From Falsirhodobacter algicola (GTDB lineage Bacteria; Pseudomonadota; Alphaproteobacteria; Rhodobacterales; Rhodobacteraceae), in NCBI RefSeq assembly GCF_018279165.1, contig NZ_CP047291.1:1-64000 (forward strand): 64,000 nucleotides of DNA, read 5' to 3'. The position numbers were made by a program, and so were the translations under genes. The notes beneath the pieces were generated by a model that searched no databases, had not been told where the DNA came from, and worked only from the letters and a program-made list of their open reading frames with translations. Shown piece after piece: positions 54,567-63,249 of this stretch. How positions within the stretch are numbered: position 1 is the stretch's first letter; each line of letters starts with the position of its first letter.

Positions 54567-55198
54567 ACGACGCAGCCAAGGCCGAACGCATGGTCCAACT
54601 CTGCCGCAGTCTGTTCGACCGGGGCTATTCGGTCGGCGGCGCGGGCAATGTCTCGGTCCGCTCGGACGAGGGGGGGTTCCTCGTCACGCCCACGGGCAGC
54701 TGCCTCGGGCGGCTGGAGGCGGACCGGCTGACGGTGATCGGGCCGGACGGGGCCCCGAGGCCCGGCCCCAAACCCTCGAAGGAGTTCGAGTTTCACCGCA
54801 AGCTCTACGACGTGCGGCCCGAGGCGGGGGCGATCGTGCACCTGCATTCGACCTATCTGACGGCGCTGAGCTGCCTCGAGGATCTGCCCCGCGACAACGC
54901 GATACGGCCCTTCACGCCCTATTACGTCATGCGCATCGGCTACATGCCGGTGATCCCGTACTACCGCCCCGGCTCGCCGCAGATCGGCGAGGATCTGGCC
55001 GAGGCCGCGCGCCGCCACAAGGCGCAGGCGTTCCTGCTGGCCTCGCATGGCGTCGTCGTTCTGGGCAAGGACATCGACGATGCGGTGAACAACGCCGAAG
55101 AGTTGGAGGAGACGGCCAAGCTGCTGTTCCTGCTGAAGGGCGAGAAACTTCACTACCTGACCGACGCAGAGATCGCCGAACTGGGCGGAGGATACTGA
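54563..55198 (+). CDS. otnC: 3-oxo-tetronate 4-phosphate decarboxylase (class II aldolase fold)
   Basis: A 211-residue AraD/FucA-fold protein. GNVSVRSDEGGFLVTPTGS and the metal histidines in AIVHLHSTYLTALS, with a later LLASHGVVVLG, are visible. It decarboxylates the OtnK product to dihydroxyacetone phosphate and CO2. It overlaps otnK and is one base from otnI. Confidence 0.93.
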   Translation: MNDAAKAERMVQLCRSLFDRGYSVGGAGNVSVRSDEGGFLVTPTGSCLGRLEADRLTVIGPDGAPRPGPKPSKEFEFHRKLYDVRPEAGAIVHLHSTYLTALSCLEDLPRDNAIRPFTPYYVMRIGYMPVIPYYRPGSPQIGEDLAEAARRHKAQAFLLASHGVVVLGKDIDDAVNNAEELEETAKLLFLLKGEKLHYLTDAEIAELGGGY

Positions 55199-55199
55199 C

Positions 55200-55991
55200 A
55201 TGACCAGACTTGCAGCCAACCTGTCGATGCTGTTCACCGACGCCCCGTTCCTCGACCGGTTCGACCGGGCCGCCGCTGCAGGTTTCGAGGCGGTGGAGTT
55301 CCTCTTTCCCTATGCGCATTCCATCGACGAGGTGAAGGCGCGCCTTGACCGGAACGGCCTGTCGCTGACGCTGATCAACGCCTTCGCCGGCGATTGGGCG
55401 GGCGGGGAGCGCGGCTTCGCGGCCCGCCCCTCGAAGACGGCCGAATTCGCGGCGTCGCTGAATCAGGCCATCGATTATGCGACCGGCCTCGGATGTCCGC
55501 GCATCCATGTGATGTCGGGCATCACGGCGGACGAACCGGACGCGAGCGCCTGCGAGGCTGCGTGGATGGGGAACATGCGCCTTGCCGCGGACCGTACGGC
55601 GAATGCGGGCCTCGAGGTGTCGATCGAACCGCTGAACACGCGGGACATGCCGGGCTATTTCCTCGCGCATCAGGACGCGGCGCTGGATCTGATCGGCAAG
55701 CTGGATCGCCGCAACGTGCGGCTTCAGTTCGACGTCTATCATGCGCAGATCATGGACGGCGACATCATCCGCCGGATCGAGCGTCTGAAGGGCGCCTATG
55801 GCCATGTGCAGATCGCGGGCGTGCCGGATCGCCACGAACCCGACACGGGCGAGTTGAACTACGCCGCCATCTTCGAGGCCTTCGACCGGGTGGGCTTCGA
55901 CGGCTTCCTCGGCTGCGAATACAACCCGCGCGGGCGGACCGAGGATGGCCTCGGCTGGGCCGCGCCCTTCCTGACGCAAAAGGGTGCCTGA
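55200..55991 (+). CDS. otnI: 2-oxo-tetronate isomerase (hydroxypyruvate isomerase-like)
   Basis: A 263-residue TIM-barrel isomerase. LAANLSMLFTDAPFLDRFDR, ISIEPLNT-type metal glutamate (VSIEPLNTRDMPGYFL), QFDVYHAQIMDGDI and the late GFLGCEYNPRG match the Hyi/OtnI family. It moves the keto group from C2 to C3, which makes LtnD and DenD products usable by OtnK. Coupled to otnC. Confidence 0.92.
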   Translation: MTRLAANLSMLFTDAPFLDRFDRAAAAGFEAVEFLFPYAHSIDEVKARLDRNGLSLTLINAFAGDWAGGERGFAARPSKTAEFAASLNQAIDYATGLGCPRIHVMSGITADEPDASACEAAWMGNMRLAADRTANAGLEVSIEPLNTRDMPGYFLAHQDAALDLIGKLDRRNVRLQFDVYHAQIMDGDIIRRIERLKGAYGHVQIAGVPDRHEPDTGELNYAAIFEAFDRVGFDGFLGCEYNPRGRTEDGLGWAAPFLTQKGA

Positions 55992-55994
55992 CCC

Positions 55995-56801
55995 ATGATC
56001 CCCGCCGAACGCCAGCATTTCATCCTGTCCTGCCTGGTAGAGCGGGACGTGATCAGCATCGCCGAACTGACCGAACGGCTGGGCGTGTCGCATATGACGG
56101 TGCGGCGCGACATCCAGACCCTCGAACGGCAAAGCCGCGTCACATCGGTGTCGGGGGGCGTGCGCCTCAGCCAGCGGTTGCAGGTCGAACTGCCGCATCT
56201 GGCGAAAACCGCGATCAACGCGGATCAGAAGGGGGCCATCGGCCGCGCCGCGGCGCGCATGGTTCAGGATGGGATGGTCGTCTATCTGGACGCGGGCACC
56301 ACCACGCTGGAGATCGCGCGCGCGATTTGCGACCGCGACGCGCTGACGGTCGTCACGAACGACTTCGTCATCTCGGCCTATCTGTCGCAGCATTCCCGCG
56401 CGACGCTCTATCATTCCGGGGGGCTCGTGGATGGGAACAACCGTTCCTGCGTCGGCGAGATCGCGACGGGCACACTCGGGCGCTTCAACTACGACATCGC
56501 CTTCATCTCCACCTCGTCCTGGACGATCGCGGGGCTCAGCTCCCCGACCGAGGCGAAGCGCCCGGTGAAAAGCGCCGTCCTCGAACGCACGCGGCGGGCG
56601 GTGCTGGTGTCGGATTCCGCGAAATACGGCGTGGTGGCCGCGATCAACATCCTGCCCATGGATGTGTTCGATGCGGTCGTGACCGATGGGCAGATCGATG
56701 CCGGCGTGGCCGGCGAACTCAGGGATATGGGGTTGGAGGTCATCCTCGCCGAGATGCCGGAGGCGGATGACCCTTCGGCCGGGAAGGGAGTGGAAGAATG
56801 A
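55995..56801 (+). CDS. DeoR-family transcriptional repressor
   Basis: A 268-residue DeoR/GlpR regulator. The N-terminal HTH (ISIAELTERLGVSHMTVRRD) is followed by a sugar-phosphate-sensing domain with DGMVVYLDAGTTTLEIARAI and SDSAKYG. It lies inside the operon it presumably controls, after otnI and overlapping denD by ATGA. The TGTGA array ahead of ltnD is the likely target. Confidence 0.93.
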   Translation: MIPAERQHFILSCLVERDVISIAELTERLGVSHMTVRRDIQTLERQSRVTSVSGGVRLSQRLQVELPHLAKTAINADQKGAIGRAAARMVQDGMVVYLDAGTTTLEIARAICDRDALTVVTNDFVISAYLSQHSRATLYHSGGLVDGNNRSCVGEIATGTLGRFNYDIAFISTSSWTIAGLSSPTEAKRPVKSAVLERTRRAVLVSDSAKYGVVAAINILPMDVFDAVVTDGQIDAGVAGELRDMGLEVILAEMPEADDPSAGKGVEE

Positions 56802-57766
56802 AGATCGTCATCACCGGAGGGGCCGGGTTCCTCGGCAGCCGCCTCATCGCGCGCCTGCTGGATCGGGGCTTCGGCCCGGATCGCAAGGTCGCCTCGATCG
56901 TATCGCTGGACCGGGTCGCCTGCCCGATCGACGATCCGCGCGTGCGCAGCGTCGTCGGCTCCATCGCCGATGCGGAGGATGTGACGCGCGCGCTGTCGGA
57001 GGGGCCGGACGTCGTCTATCATCTCGCCGCCGTCCTTTCGGGGCAGTCCGAGGCGGAGTTCGACACCGGCCTCAACATCAACGTGGATGCCACGCGCCTG
57101 CTCTTGGAGGAATGCCGCAAGCTGCAGACCGCGCCGCGCGTCGTCTTCACCTCATCGCTGGCCGTCTTCGGCGGCCCGATGCCCGAGGTCGTGCCCGAGA
57201 CGATGGCACCCATGCCGCAATCCTCCTACGGCTGCGGCAAGGCCATCGGCGAATTGCTCGTCAGCGAATACAGCCGCAAGGGGTTCGTCGACGGCATCAC
57301 CTGCCGCCTGCCGACCATCTGCGTCCGTCCGGGCGCGCCCAATTCCGCGGCGTCGTCCTTCGTGTCGGGCATGCTGCGCGAGCCGCTGGCGGGCGAGGCG
57401 TCCGAATGCCCCGTGCCGCCGAATACGCGGCTGTGGATCTCCTCGCCCGATACCGCGATCGCGAACCTCGTGCTGGCGGGCGGGATCGCGGCCGGGGCGC
57501 TTGGGGTGAACCGGGTGCTCAACCTGCCGGGCATCACGGTGACGCCCGCGCAGATGCTGGACAGCTTGGAACGCCTCGGCGGGGCAGAGGCGCGCGCCCG
57601 CGTGGCGATGACATCGGACCCGCGCGTGATGGACATCGTCTGCAGCTGGCCGGGGGCCTTCGATGTGTCCCGCCCGCGCGCGCTCGGCTTCGTGGCCGAT
57701 GGCGATTTCGACGGCGTGCTTGCCCAATACATGGATGCGGCCGCGCCGCAGGCGGCCAGCGGCTGA
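56798..57766 (+). CDS. denD: D-erythronate dehydrogenase
   Basis: A 322-residue extended short-chain dehydrogenase. ITGGAGFLGSRLIARLLDRG is the NAD motif, and the active-site serine, tyrosine and lysine are in VVFTSSLAVFGG and SSYGCGKAIGELLVSEYS. It matches DenD, oxidising D-erythronate to 2-oxo-tetronate. Having both DenD and LtnD in one operon lets two stereoisomers enter the same OtnI-OtnK-OtnC route. Confidence 0.92.
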   Translation: MKIVITGGAGFLGSRLIARLLDRGFGPDRKVASIVSLDRVACPIDDPRVRSVVGSIADAEDVTRALSEGPDVVYHLAAVLSGQSEAEFDTGLNINVDATRLLLEECRKLQTAPRVVFTSSLAVFGGPMPEVVPETMAPMPQSSYGCGKAIGELLVSEYSRKGFVDGITCRLPTICVRPGAPNSAASSFVSGMLREPLAGEASECPVPPNTRLWISSPDTAIANLVLAGGIAAGALGVNRVLNLPGITVTPAQMLDSLERLGGAEARARVAMTSDPRVMDIVCSWPGAFDVSRPRALGFVADGDFDGVLAQYMDAAAPQAASG

Positions 57767-57861
57767 CCATACGAGATTTCCGAAGGACCATCGCCGACCG
57801 CTTCTGCCGAAAAGCGGCCCGGCCCTTCGGATGGAGGATCGGCACATACACAGAATGAGGG

Positions 57862-57878
57862 CGCCCCCATAGGGGGCG
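57862..57878 (+). other. Short hairpin ahead of the gntP-type permease gene
   Basis: CGCCCCC-ATA-GGGGGCG is a perfect 7-bp stem with a 3-base loop in the 128-base gap after denD, 16 bases before the permease start. It may modulate permease expression or protect the message. The rest of the gap shows no gene. Confidence 0.45.
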
Positions 57879-57894
57879 AAATGGGAGGAAGAAC

Positions 57895-59292
57895 ATGGCG
57901 GAACCCGGAATGGAGTTCCAGTTGATCGCGGGGTTGGTCATAGCGATCGCCCTGCTGATCTTTCTGGTCGTCAAGACCAAGGTCCACGCGGTCGTGGCCC
58001 TTGTCATCGCAGCATCGATCGCCGGTCTGATCGGGGGCATGTTGCCCGCCGATGTGATCTCGGCGATCACGACAGGCTTCGGCACCACGCTGTCCACCAT
58101 CGGTCTCGTGATCGGGTTCGGGGTGATGATGGGCCGCGTGCTCGAAATCTCCGGCGCTGCCGAACAGATGGCCTATTCGCTGATCCGCTGGGTCGGTAAG
58201 CGGCGCGAGGATTGGGCCATGGTCCTGACGGGCTATGTCGTGTCGATCCCGATCTTCTGCGACAGCGCCTTCGTCATCCTGACGCCGCTGATCAAGGCGC
58301 TCGCCCGCTCGACGGGCAAATCGATCCTGACGCTGGGGATCAGCCTTGCCGGCGGTTTGGTGCTGACGCACCACGCCGTCCCGCCGACACCCGGCCCGCT
58401 GGGCGTCGCCGGGATCTATGGGGTCGATATCGGTCTGATGATCCTTTGGGGCATCGTCTTCACACTGCCCGGCATGGCGGTGTTCGTTCTTTATGGCCGC
58501 GTCATGGGTCCGCGGCTGGAGAAGATGATCCTCGACGACACGGGCGAGGATGTGGGCGCGGCCTATCGTCAGTTCGAAGAGGCCGCGACCGAGCGGCAGA
58601 AGGAACTGCCGTCCTTGTTCCTGTCGATCCTGCCGCTGGTGCTGCCGATCGCGCTGATCTTCCTGAACACGCTGGCGAACTTCTTCGTCAAGACATCGGG
58701 CAATCCCGAACTGGCGAATACGCTGCTGGTGCAGCTCTTCTCGTTCGTCGGCAACCCGGTCATCGCGGTGGGTCTCGGCCTGCTGGTCGCGGTCTATACG
58801 CTCATCCCGCGGGTGCCCCGCACCGACGCCATCGCCTATATGGAGCAGGGCGTCGAAAGCGCGGGCATCATCCTTCTGGTGACGGGGGCGGGCGGCGCCC
58901 TCGGTGCCGTCCTGCGCGCCTCGGGGGCGGGCGATGTCATCGGCGCGACCGTGGCCGGCCTGCCGATCCCCGCGATCCTGATCCCGTTCGTGATCTCGTC
59001 GCTGGTGCGCCTGATCCAAGGGTCGGGAACGGTGGCGATGATCACCGGCGCGTCGATCTCGGCCCCGATCCTGATGGGGATGCCCGATGTCAACATGGTG
59101 TTCGCCGCTCAGGCCGCGGCCATCGGCTCGATGGTGTTCGGCTATTTCAACGACAGCTACTTCTGGGTGATCAACCGGATGCTCGGTGTGAAGAACGCCA
59201 AACACCAGATGCTGCTGTGGTCGGTTCCGACCACGCTGGCATGGCTCTCGGCGCTGATCATGCTGCTGCTCTGCAACGCGATTTTCGGCTGA
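57895..59292 (+). CDS. GntP-family sugar-acid permease
   Basis: A 465-residue inner-membrane protein with about 12-14 helices. TKVHAVVALVIAASIAGLIG, GYVVSIPIFCDSAFVILTPL and LTHHAVPPTPGPLGVAGIYG are GntP-family hallmarks. The ATG follows GGGAGGA. As the last gene of the tetronate operon it likely imports D-erythronate and/or L-threonate by proton symport. Confidence 0.93.
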   Translation: MAEPGMEFQLIAGLVIAIALLIFLVVKTKVHAVVALVIAASIAGLIGGMLPADVISAITTGFGTTLSTIGLVIGFGVMMGRVLEISGAAEQMAYSLIRWVGKRREDWAMVLTGYVVSIPIFCDSAFVILTPLIKALARSTGKSILTLGISLAGGLVLTHHAVPPTPGPLGVAGIYGVDIGLMILWGIVFTLPGMAVFVLYGRVMGPRLEKMILDDTGEDVGAAYRQFEEAATERQKELPSLFLSILPLVLPIALIFLNTLANFFVKTSGNPELANTLLVQLFSFVGNPVIAVGLGLLVAVYTLIPRVPRTDAIAYMEQGVESAGIILLVTGAGGALGAVLRASGAGDVIGATVAGLPIPAILIPFVISSLVRLIQGSGTVAMITGASISAPILMGMPDVNMVFAAQAAAIGSMVFGYFNDSYFWVINRMLGVKNAKHQMLLWSVPTTLAWLSALIMLLLCNAIFG

Positions 59293-59316
59293 TCCCGGAA
59301 TTGCCCGCAAAGAATA

Positions 59317-59345
59317 ACGCCGCCCTTTTGGGGCGGCGTCGTTTC
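59317..59345 (+). terminator. Intrinsic terminator after the tetronate operon
   Basis: ACGCCGCCC (59317-59325) pairs perfectly with GGGCGGCGT (59331-59339) over TTTTG, followed by CGTTTC. It is 25 bases after the permease stop and lies before the convergent ABC operon. Confidence 0.75.
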
Positions 59346-59393
59346 ATGGGGCATCTGGCATAACCGGAGTTATGTTGTGCAGCGGGCTATGCC

Positions 59394-60479
59394 CTAGCTC
59401 GCGAAGGCATGCGCGGCTTCGGGTGCCCAATGCACATGCAGCCGGTCGCCGCGTGCGATGGTACCGGCCAGCGGATGGCCATAATCGAGCCGCACCGACA
59501 GCGCATCGCCCCAACCCGTGCGGACCGCAACGGCGGTGTTGTTGCCCAAGAACGTGATATCCTCGACCGTGACGGGCAGCGAGGCACCGTCCGCGCCCGC
59601 CGCAGTGGAAAGCTCCGCGCGTTCGGGCCGGAGCATCAGCTCCGCCGCACCATCCGCGCCGGGGGTGCCATGCAGCGGCACACCGCGCACCAGCGTGCCA
59701 TCGGCAAAGCGCAGTGCAGCCGTTCCACCTGCGACACTCTCCAACCGGCCCGGAAGGAACGCGCTGTCACCGACGAAATCGGCAACGAACCGCGTTGCGG
59801 GACGGGCATAGAGTTCCGGCCCCGTGCCGATCTGCTCGATCCGCCCGCGGTTGAAGACGGCGATGCGATCCGACAGGCGCAGCGCCTCCTCCTGATCGTG
59901 GGTCACATAGAGGATCGTCACCCCGGTCGCCTGGTGGATGCGGCGGATCTCGTGCTGGATCTCTTCGCGCAGCTTCTTGTCGAGGGCCGAAAGCGGTTCG
60001 TCCATCAACAGGACCGGCGGATCGTAGATCAGCGCGCGGGCCAAGGCGACGCGCTGCTGCTGACCGCCCGACATCTTCGCGGGCAGCCGATCTTCGAACC
60101 CCTCGAGGCGCACCAGCTTCAGCGCACGGCGCACCCGCTCGGCGATCTCGGCCTGCGCGACGCGGCGCACCCGAAGGGGGAAGGCCACGTTCTCGCCCAC
60201 GCTCAGATGCGGGAACAGGGTATAGCGTTGAAACACCATCCCGATGTTGCGCTTGTGCGGCGGCGTCGCCAGCACCGACTGACCGCGCAGCCGGATGTCC
60301 CCCGCCGTCGGATCCTGAAACCCCGCGAGGATATAGAGCGTGGTCGATTTTCCCGACCCCGAGGGACCGAGGAAGGTCATGAACTCGCCCTCCGCGACGG
60401 AAATCTCGACATGGTCGGTCGCCACGACATCGCCATAGGTCTTGCGAAGGCCGTTGATGTGAAGGAAGGGAGTCGTCAT
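59394..60479 (-). CDS. potA: Polyamine-type ABC transporter ATPase (PotA-like)
   Basis: A 361-residue ATPase with Walker A GPSGSGKST (about 38-46), Q-loop in MVFQRYTLFPHLSVGEN, signature MSGGQQQRVA, Walker B VLLMDEPLSALDKKLR, switch HDQEEALRLSDRI, and a C-terminal TOBE domain (about 265-360). It is last in the ALDH-binding protein-permease-permease-ATPase string. Its ATG overlaps the stop of the upstream permease gene. Confidence 0.9.
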   Translation of the reverse strand: MTTPFLHINGLRKTYGDVVATDHVEISVAEGEFMTFLGPSGSGKSTTLYILAGFQDPTAGDIRLRGQSVLATPPHKRNIGMVFQRYTLFPHLSVGENVAFPLRVRRVAQAEIAERVRRALKLVRLEGFEDRLPAKMSGGQQQRVALARALIYDPPVLLMDEPLSALDKKLREEIQHEIRRIHQATGVTILYVTHDQEEALRLSDRIAVFNRGRIEQIGTGPELYARPATRFVADFVGDSAFLPGRLESVAGGTAALRFADGTLVRGVPLHGTPGADGAAELMLRPERAELSTAAGADGASLPVTVEDITFLGNNTAVAVRTGWGDALSVRLDYGHPLAGTIARGDRLHVHWAPEAAHAFAS

Positions 60480-61276
60480 CGGGTCTTACCTTTGCGGATC
60501 AGGGCGGCGGCGATCATCAGAAGCACCGTCAGCGCAACGAGAAGGGTCGAGGCGGCGGCGATCACCGGCGTCAAGTCTTGGCGCAGCGTCGTCCAGACCT
60601 TGACCGGAAGCGTTTGCAGGCTGGGAGAGGCCATGAAGATCGCCAGCACCACCTCATCCCACGAGATGAGGAAGGAGAAGATCGCGGCCGAGAAGAGGCC
60701 ATGGCTGATGCCCGGCAGGGTCACGCGCAGCCGCGCCTCCCACGGGCTGGCACCGCACAGGATCGCGGCATCCTCGATCGCGGGGTCGAACGTCTCGAGC
60801 GCCCCGGAAATGGTGACGATGGAAAACGGCAGCGCCACCACGAGATGCGCGATCACGAAGCCGACCAGCGTGCCGTTCAGCCCCATGCGCAGGAATGCAG
60901 CATAGAGCGCGACGGCCACGATGATCACCGGCAGGATCATCGGCGTCAGGAAGAAGGCCCGCAGCACCGCGCGGCCCTTGAACGTGCCGCGCACCAGCGC
61001 CATCGACGCCAGCAGCCCGAGGGCCACCGACAGCACCGTGACGATCAGCCCGATCTTGGCCGAGGTCAGCGCCGCGCCCAGCCAACGCGGATCGGCGAAC
61101 AGCTCTTCGTACCATTTCAGCGTCCAGCCCGGCGGCGGAAAGATGAGCCAGCGCGAACTGCCGAAGGACAGCGCGACGATGAACAGGATCGGCAGCAGCA
61201 GAAACAGCGTCATCAGGGCGCAAATGCCCGCCAAGGCCCATTTCCACGCCCCCAGCTTGTCGAAATCCAGCAGCAT
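60476..61276 (-). CDS. potC: Polyamine-type ABC permease (PotC-like)
   Basis: A 266-residue permease with six helices and the EAA loop EDAAILCGASPWEARLRVTL. PILFIVALSFGSSRWLIFPP near the N-terminus is typical of PotC/YdcV proteins. The ATG at 61276 overlaps the potB-like stop as TGATG; longer frames are shadows. Confidence 0.9.
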   Translation of the reverse strand: MLLDFDKLGAWKWALAGICALMTLFLLLPILFIVALSFGSSRWLIFPPPGWTLKWYEELFADPRWLGAALTSAKIGLIVTVLSVALGLLASMALVRGTFKGRAVLRAFFLTPMILPVIIVAVALYAAFLRMGLNGTLVGFVIAHLVVALPFSIVTISGALETFDPAIEDAAILCGASPWEARLRVTLPGISHGLFSAAIFSFLISWDEVVLAIFMASPSLQTLPVKVWTTLRQDLTPVIAAASTLLVALTVLLMIAAALIRKGKTR

Positions 61277-62157
61277 CAGCGGGCCTCCCCACGGTCGAAG
61301 AAGCGCAGCTGCACGGCATAGAGCGCCAGCGTCACCACCAGCAGCACGAAGGCCGCCGCACCGCCCATCCCCCAATTCACAAGACTTTGGACCTGCTGGG
61401 CGATCAGTTCGGCCAGCATCATGTTCGACGCACCCCCCAGAAGCGAGGGCGTGACGAAATAGCCCAGCGACATCACGAACACCATCAGCGCCCCGGAGGC
61501 GATCCCCGGCGTTGCCAGCGGCAGCAGCACGCGCCGCAGCGCCTGCCATTTGGTCGCCCCGCACAGCGCCGCCGCCTGCAGGATCGCGGGGTCGATCTTC
61601 TTCAACACCCCCATCAGCGGCAGGATCATGAAGGGCAGCATGATATAGACCATGCCGATCGTGACCCCGACCAGATTGTTCGTCAGTTGCAGCGGCCGGT
61701 CGATCAGACCCGTGGACATCAGCATCCGGTTGATCAGCCCCGTCTGCTGCAACAGCACCATCCACGCATAGGTCCGGGCCAGAAGGTTCGTCCACATCGA
61801 CAGCAGGATCACGGCAAAGACCACCGCCGACCAGCCCTTGGGCATGATCACCAGCGCCCAAGCCACCGGAAACGCGATCAGCACCGTGATCGCCGTCACC
61901 ACGCCCGCCACGAAGAAGGTGTTGAAGAACACCTTGGCATAGGTGGACGAGCCAAGAAGCGCCGCATAGTTCTGCCAGCCCAGCTGCGGTTCGGTCACCG
62001 ACCGCGCCAGCAGCAGCGCCACAGGCACGACGAAGAAGGCCAAGAGCAACAGGATGGCCGGCAGGCCGAACCCGATGCCGGTGCCGCGCAGGCGGCCGAT
62101 GGGGAAGATGCGCATGTCCGATACCTCGATGGACGACGGGACCGGGGCGACGCTCAT
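61276..62157 (-). CDS. potB: Polyamine-type ABC permease (PotB-like)
   Basis: A permease of about 293 residues with six helices (FGLPAILLLLAFFVVPVALL first) and the EAA loop QAAALCGATKWQALRRVLLP. VYIMLPFMILPLMGVLKKID is a PotB/YdcU-type segment. Two starts are possible. ATG 62157 is 19 bases after the binding-protein stop. ATG 62115 has GAGG 8 bases upstream and gives 279 residues; it may be the true start. Confidence 0.88.
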   Translation of the reverse strand: MSVAPVPSSIEVSDMRIFPIGRLRGTGIGFGLPAILLLLAFFVVPVALLLARSVTEPQLGWQNYAALLGSSTYAKVFFNTFFVAGVVTAITVLIAFPVAWALVIMPKGWSAVVFAVILLSMWTNLLARTYAWMVLLQQTGLINRMLMSTGLIDRPLQLTNNLVGVTIGMVYIMLPFMILPLMGVLKKIDPAILQAAALCGATKWQALRRVLLPLATPGIASGALMVFVMSLGYFVTPSLLGGASNMMLAELIAQQVQSLVNWGMGGAAAFVLLVVTLALYAVQLRFFDRGEAR

Positions 62158-62176
62158 GGGCCGCCCCGGCGAAACC

Positions 62177-63184
62177 TCATTGCGCCTGCCAGGCGTACCA
62201 GCGGGTGCCGATCTCGTCGCGGTGTTCGGCCCAATAGGCCATGTCGGCATTCACCTGCGGCGCGGATTGCGCATCGGGCAGCGTGGCGCGCAGTTCGGGA
62301 TCCATCAAGGCCGGGGAATCGACGTTGATCGGGGCATAGCCGGTGGCGGCCGCGAAATCGGCCTGCGGCTGCGCCGCCGTCGCCGCAGCGATGAAGCGCA
62401 TCGCCGCCTCGCGATCGGGGGCGCCCTTCGGCACGACGAGGGCATCGGCCGCGGTGATGTTCTGATCCCACACGATGCCGACATCCAGACCGTCCGCCTG
62501 CAAGGCCGAAAGGCGGCCGTTCCACAACAGGCCCATCGGCGCCTCGCCCGAGGCGATCAACTGCTGGCTCTGCGCACCGCCCGACCACCAGATGATGTCC
62601 GACTTGATCGTATCGAGCTTGGCGAATGCCCGATCGAGATCGAGCGGATAGAGTTCATCGGCGGGCACGCCATCGGCCAGCAGCGCCGCCTCGATCACGC
62701 CCGGCGCCGACCATTTGTAGAAGGTGCGCTTGCCCGGAAAACGCTCCGTGTCGAAGAGGTCCGCCAGCGAGGCGGGCGTATCGGCCCCGAAGCTCGCCGG
62801 ATTGTAGCCCAGCACGAAGGAGTAATAGAACGAGCCGACGGCATAATCGGACACGAAGCGCGGATCGAGCGCGTCACGGTCGATCACCGAAAAGTCGAGC
62901 GGTTCCAAAAGGCCCTGTTGACCGGCCTGCAGCGCCCAGTCGAATTCGACATCCGCGACATCCCATGCGACGGACCCGGCCTCCACCATGGCTTTGATCT
63001 TGCCGTAATCGGTCGGGCCATCGTTCAGGACGGTGATGCCGGTCTGTTCGGTGAAGGGGCCGGCCCAGTGTTCGGCCTGCGCGTCCTGCGTCGTCCCCCC
63101 CCAAGAGGAGAAGACAAGCTCATCCGCGCTGGCGGTCATGGCCGCACATCCAAAGGCGGTAGCAAGAAGAAGGGCATGTTTCAT
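62177..63184 (-). CDS. potD: Polyamine-type ABC substrate-binding protein (PotD-like)
   Basis: A 335-residue periplasmic protein. Residues 1-20 (MKHALLLATAFGCAAMTASA) form a signal peptide. ELVFSSWGGTTQDAQAEHW, WDVADVEFDWALQAGQQGLL and TGYAPINVDSPALM are typical of the PotD/PotF family. ATG 63184 has GGAG 8 bases upstream; a GTG at 63193 is the longer option. Ligand could be putrescine, spermidine or a related amine or opine. The adjoining aldehyde dehydrogenase supports a linear amine. Confidence 0.88.
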   Translation of the reverse strand: MKHALLLATAFGCAAMTASADELVFSSWGGTTQDAQAEHWAGPFTEQTGITVLNDGPTDYGKIKAMVEAGSVAWDVADVEFDWALQAGQQGLLEPLDFSVIDRDALDPRFVSDYAVGSFYYSFVLGYNPASFGADTPASLADLFDTERFPGKRTFYKWSAPGVIEAALLADGVPADELYPLDLDRAFAKLDTIKSDIIWWSGGAQSQQLIASGEAPMGLLWNGRLSALQADGLDVGIVWDQNITAADALVVPKGAPDREAAMRFIAAATAAQPQADFAAATGYAPINVDSPALMDPELRATLPDAQSAPQVNADMAYWAEHRDEIGTRWYAWQAQ

Positions 63185-63249
63185 GATCGTCACTCCGCTG
63201 TTGTTCAGGTCTATCGTCTCCGCCCCGGCATCTGTCGGCCGGGTTCGGA

